From Mesorhizobium tianshanense (GTDB lineage Bacteria > Pseudomonadota > Alphaproteobacteria > Rhizobiales > Rhizobiaceae), in the NCBI RefSeq assembly GCF_007830515.1, contig NZ_VLKT01000066.1:1-33440 (forward strand): a DNA stretch of 33,440 nt. The letters run 5' to 3'. The position numbers and the translations under genes are program-made. Positions 32,221-33,440 of the stretch are shown one piece after another; position 1 is the stretch's first letter, and every line of letters begins with the position of its first letter. The notes under the pieces are model-generated. The model saw only the letters and a program-made list of their open reading frames with translations, did no database searches and was not told the DNA's origin.

Positions 32221-33440
32221 CTACAGATTGTCTCTGTTCTCAACGGCTGGAAAAGGGGTGATCGACCAATCGATCAAGTCGACGGCGCGCTGAAGGGCGC
32301 CCTCGGTTTCAGCAAGGCTGGGTGAAGCAGCGATGACATGTCCAATCCAGTCTCGGAAATCGCCCTTCCTGACAATGGGCGTCTTGGGTTCAACATTCAA
32401 TTTGACCTCGGCGACACCTGGTACAGCAGCCGCCTGAGTGTCGCCGTCAATCCAATCAAGGATGCCATCGCGATCAGGAATCAGGAACCGCGCAGCCGCA
32501 GTGTGCGAATGCCTTTTGCGCAGGTTCCATTCCTCGCCAATGACAAGCTTGATGTGCTCGGTGACGAGATCGATACCGTAAGCCAACTGAACCAGTTGAG
32601 GAGCAAGAACGCCACCAAGGCGCGGATTGACTTCAATGACGACTGGGCCACGCTTCGTCCACCGGAATTCAATATTCGTTGGCCCCCAGCCAAGGCCGAG
32701 AGCTTGCAAACAGCTCAGCGAAATATCGGCGATGCGCTTGTGCTCGTCATCCCTCAGCAGGGCCGGATAAGTGCATTCACGAATGACGAAATGCGGTGGG
32801 GGGCCGAAGTCAGCGGCGCAAATCCCAATGACTTCATTACCCATTACCGCAGGCCAACAATAGGGGCCTTGGGCGAATTCTTCGATCAGTATCCTCGGCG
32901 CGGACCGCCATATGTGCTTCCCGCCCAACAGATAGGTCGTATGTTCGGCCAACTCGTCGACGTCGCGGCACAATCGGACCCCGTAGCTGCCGTTGCCTAC
33001 GGCTGGCTTGAGAATCACCGGGAAGCCGATCTCCGCCGCCGCGCTTTCCACGTCTGTCGCATTCGCGGCCAAACGATAAGCGGGTATTGGAACGCCAGCC
33101 TCCGCGAGGAGCTGACGTTGAGTGAATTTGTCGCAGCATCGTTCAATCGATTCAGGGTTCGGTCCCGGTAGATCGAAATGCAAGCAGAGCTTGCCAACTG
33201 TCGCATAGACCACCTCCCCAGCACTCGTAATGCCAGCAAGGTCATAGGTCGCACGCAGCTGGGAACATTCGCGGATCAGCGCATCGAGATTTTTTGTATC
33301 GACACGGATTGCCTCAATGCCTTCCGCCGCAAGATAGTCGTACTGAGCGGGATCAGCCGATAGGGTAATTGGATGAAGACCAAGACGCTGGGCCGCTTGG
33401 ACGTACAGCAGACCAGTACCGTGTGTGTTGCCTTCAAGCA
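32221..33440 (-). CDS. ATP-grasp carboxylate-amine ligase-type protein, 5' end beyond the window
   Basis: At least 405 residues, running off the right edge. A start at GTG 33213 is only a gap in the view: in the same frame the sequence continues upstream as EGNTHGTGLLYVQAAQRLGL and HPITLSADPAQYDYLAAEGI, a normal pre-ATP-grasp domain, so the true start is outside. The ATP-grasp core has NPESIERCCDKFTQRQLLAE, GFPVILKPAVGNGSYGVRLC (ATP lysine and glycine loop), ILIEEFAQGPYCW and the metal-binding GPTNIEFRWTKRGPVVIEVN followed by PRLGG. Such proteins join a carboxylate, through an acyl-phosphate, to an amine, as in L-amino-acid ligases. It heads an operon with a small unknown protein and a glutamate-5-kinase-like protein. 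Substrate unknown. Confidence 0.88.
   Translation of the reverse strand, partial: LEGNTHGTGLLYVQAAQRLGLHPITLSADPAQYDYLAAEGIEAIRVDTKNLDALIRECSQLRATYDLAGITSAGEVVYATVGKLCLHFDLPGPNPESIERCCDKFTQRQLLAEAGVPIPAYRLAANATDVESAAAEIGFPVILKPAVGNGSYGVRLCRDVDELAEHTTYLLGGKHIWRSAPRILIEEFAQGPYCWPAVMGNEVIGICAADFGPPPHFVIRECTYPALLRDDEHKRIADISLSCLQALGLGWGPTNIEFRWTKRGPVVIEVNPRLGGVLAPQLVQLAYGIDLVTEHIKLVIGEEWNLRKRHSHTAAARFLIPDRDGILDWIDGDTQAAAVPGVAEVKLNVEPKTPIVRKGDFRDWIGHVIAASPSLAETEGALQRAVDLIDWSITPFPAVENRDNL

Noticed and set aside
32338..33171. 277-residue plus-strand frame at the right end
   Set aside because: It lies wholly antisense to the ATP-grasp gene, whose motifs are unmistakable; composition effect only.
1..33440. 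CRISPR array, tRNA, rRNA, nod box or riboswitch
   Set aside because: No regularly spaced repeats, cloverleaf-like segments or recognisable conserved regulatory sequences were noticed on either strand; a covariance or motif search was not possible.

Overview
The window looks like an accessory (plasmid or genomic-island) segment of a rhizobial-type alphaproteobacterium, order Hyphomicrobiales. This rests on the mix of decayed IS1380, IS3, IS21, IS5, IS256, IS630 and IS110 elements, a recombinase/tyrosine-integrase module of a kind familiar from symbiotic replicons, and protein sequences typical of Rhizobium, Sinorhizobium or Mesorhizobium. No rRNA, tRNA, CRISPR array or core housekeeping operon was seen. 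Family calls come from motifs read by eye; no database search was possible. Layout: 1-2.6 kb is an IS scrapyard with an intact IS1380-type transposase followed by nested IS3 and IS21 remnants. At 2.7-3.6 kb is a LuxR-type regulator in which the conserved AHL-contacting Asp is Ala. At 4.0-5.9 kb are a frameshifted IS5 transposase and an IS256 remnant. At 6.0-9.7 kb is a two-gene biosynthetic cassette on the minus strand: an 885-residue protein with an adenylation domain, a carrier domain and an AAC(3)-type N-acyltransferase domain, followed by a PhzF-like protein with an altered active site. At 9.9-13.6 kb are IS630 and IS110 remnants and a dead serine-recombinase module. From 13.8 to 25.3 kb is a coherent peptide/amino-acid utilisation locus: an M81/MlrC-type metallopeptidase diverges from an M19-dipeptidase-like gene, a five-component dipeptide/oligopeptide ABC importer, an XRE-cupin regulator, a DadA-type FAD oxidoreductase and an ornithine-cyclodeaminase-family reductase. 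It ends in a broken second M19 gene carrying a 27-bp perfect inverted repeat and in an IS1380 remnant with an internal inversion. At 27.0-30.7 kb is a hydantoinase/oxoprolinase pair (hyuA-hyuB type). At 31.0-33.4 kb, running off the right edge, is a compact operon: ATP-grasp ligase, small unknown protein, PUA-less glutamate-5-kinase-like protein. How the genes may work together: the central locus probably imports peptides or modified amino acids, hydrolyses them, oxidises D- or cyclic amino acids to imines and reduces these to L-amino acids under XRE-cupin control. HyuAB could open a cyclic amide such as 5-oxoproline or a hydantoin. The A-T-AAC(3)/PhzF cassette and the ATP-grasp/kinase operon look like two small biosynthetic units. 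The A-T-AAC(3) fusion is the strongest candidate for an undescribed system, because a carrier-bound aminoacyl-phosphopantetheine is a natural analogue of the acyl-CoA used by AAC(3) enzymes.
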